Source of the DNA: SCUN01 sp964355365
Lineage (GTDB): Bacteria; Acidobacteriota; Vicinamibacteria; Vicinamibacterales; SCN-69-37
Direction: 5' to 3'
NCBI GenBank assembly: GCA_964355365.1
Contig: CAYHEX010000241.1
Span: 1 to 6,970, forward strand
Length of the DNA stretch: 6,970 nucleotides
Shown piece after piece: positions 6,877 to 6,970 of this stretch (position 1 is its first letter; every line of letters starts with the position of its first letter). Position numbers and translations under genes: made by a program. Below the pieces are notes generated by a model. That model worked only from the letters and a program-made list of their open reading frames with translations, was not told the origin of the DNA and searched no databases.

Positions 6877-6970
6877 ACCGATCGCGAGCGTGCAGCTCTA
6901 TGGATCTCCATGGAACTTGTATGTTCCATTCAATATGAGATTCTCACCGGCAGGTGAGAAGGAGCGCTCC
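6877..6970. other. A+T-richer window end with clustered inverted repeats
   Basis: This stretch is visibly richer in A+T than the rest. It holds ATGGA/TCCAT (6900-6904/6907-6911), ATGGAAC/GTTCCAT (6910-6916/6923-6929, 6-base loop), TTCTCACC/GGTGAGAA (6941-6948/6953-6960, 4-base loop) and the palindrome GGAGCGCTCC (6961-6970). On the plus strand AAGGAG at 6959-6964 could be a ribosome binding site for a gene starting beyond the edge. On the minus strand, bases 6969-6898 form an open frame containing ENLILNGTYKFHGDP before its stop, perhaps the C-terminus of an upstream protein. None of these readings is proven, and no start codon or whole gene is visible. Confidence 0.35.

Noticed and set aside
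6544..6957. Plus-strand open frame of 137 codons opposite the VWFA gene
   Set aside because: Most of it is antisense to a VWFA domain with an intact metal site. Only its last ~15 codons fall outside, and they show no recognisable protein.

Overview
The window looks like bacterial chromosome of high G+C content. The gene content and protein style fit an acidobacterium, perhaps class Vicinamibacteria. The pointers are a VWFA-domain protein of the kind abundant there, ending in RKGYGG, NtrC-type two-component genes, and a trigger factor-ClpP-ClpX cluster. This placement is inferred from family impressions only; no rRNA or other decisive marker is present.

Left part (1-3872, all minus strand). 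Four genes run in one direction as an apparent operon, in transcription order: a PAS-domain membrane histidine kinase (3872-2457), trigger factor tig (2451-1141), clpP (1128-526) and clpX (466 to beyond the left edge). The kinase stop codon and the tig start codon are 5 bases apart and tig has no visible Shine-Dalgarno sequence, so tig is probably translated by coupling to the kinase. The clpP ribosome binding site overlaps the tig stop codon. Nascent-chain folding (trigger factor) and regulated proteolysis (ClpXP) therefore appear to be co-expressed with a sensor kinase, which is the most unusual aspect of the window.

Middle part (3873-5758, plus strand). Divergent from the kinase, across an 86-base spacer that carries a perfect 7-bp inverted repeat, lie a stand-alone receiver-domain response regulator (3959-4342) and an NtrC-family sigma-54-dependent activator (4373-5758: receiver, AAA+, Fis-type helix-turn-helix). 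With the divergent kinase they plausibly form one phosphorelay, with one kinase and two receivers that resemble each other.

Right part (5759-6970). A tRNA-Leu(UAG) gene lies on the minus strand, converging on the NtrC-type gene with only 9 bases between them. A 63-bp array of 7-bp units sits immediately upstream of the tRNA, where its promoter should be. Beyond it, on the minus strand, is a VWFA-domain protein with an intact MIDAS metal site. Its reading frame is closed by a stop just upstream of the only start codon, so it lacks the signal peptide expected of its family. The last ~75 bases are visibly more A+T-rich and contain several inverted repeats. They may belong to a neighbouring gene, a regulatory region or a recombination or assembly junction.
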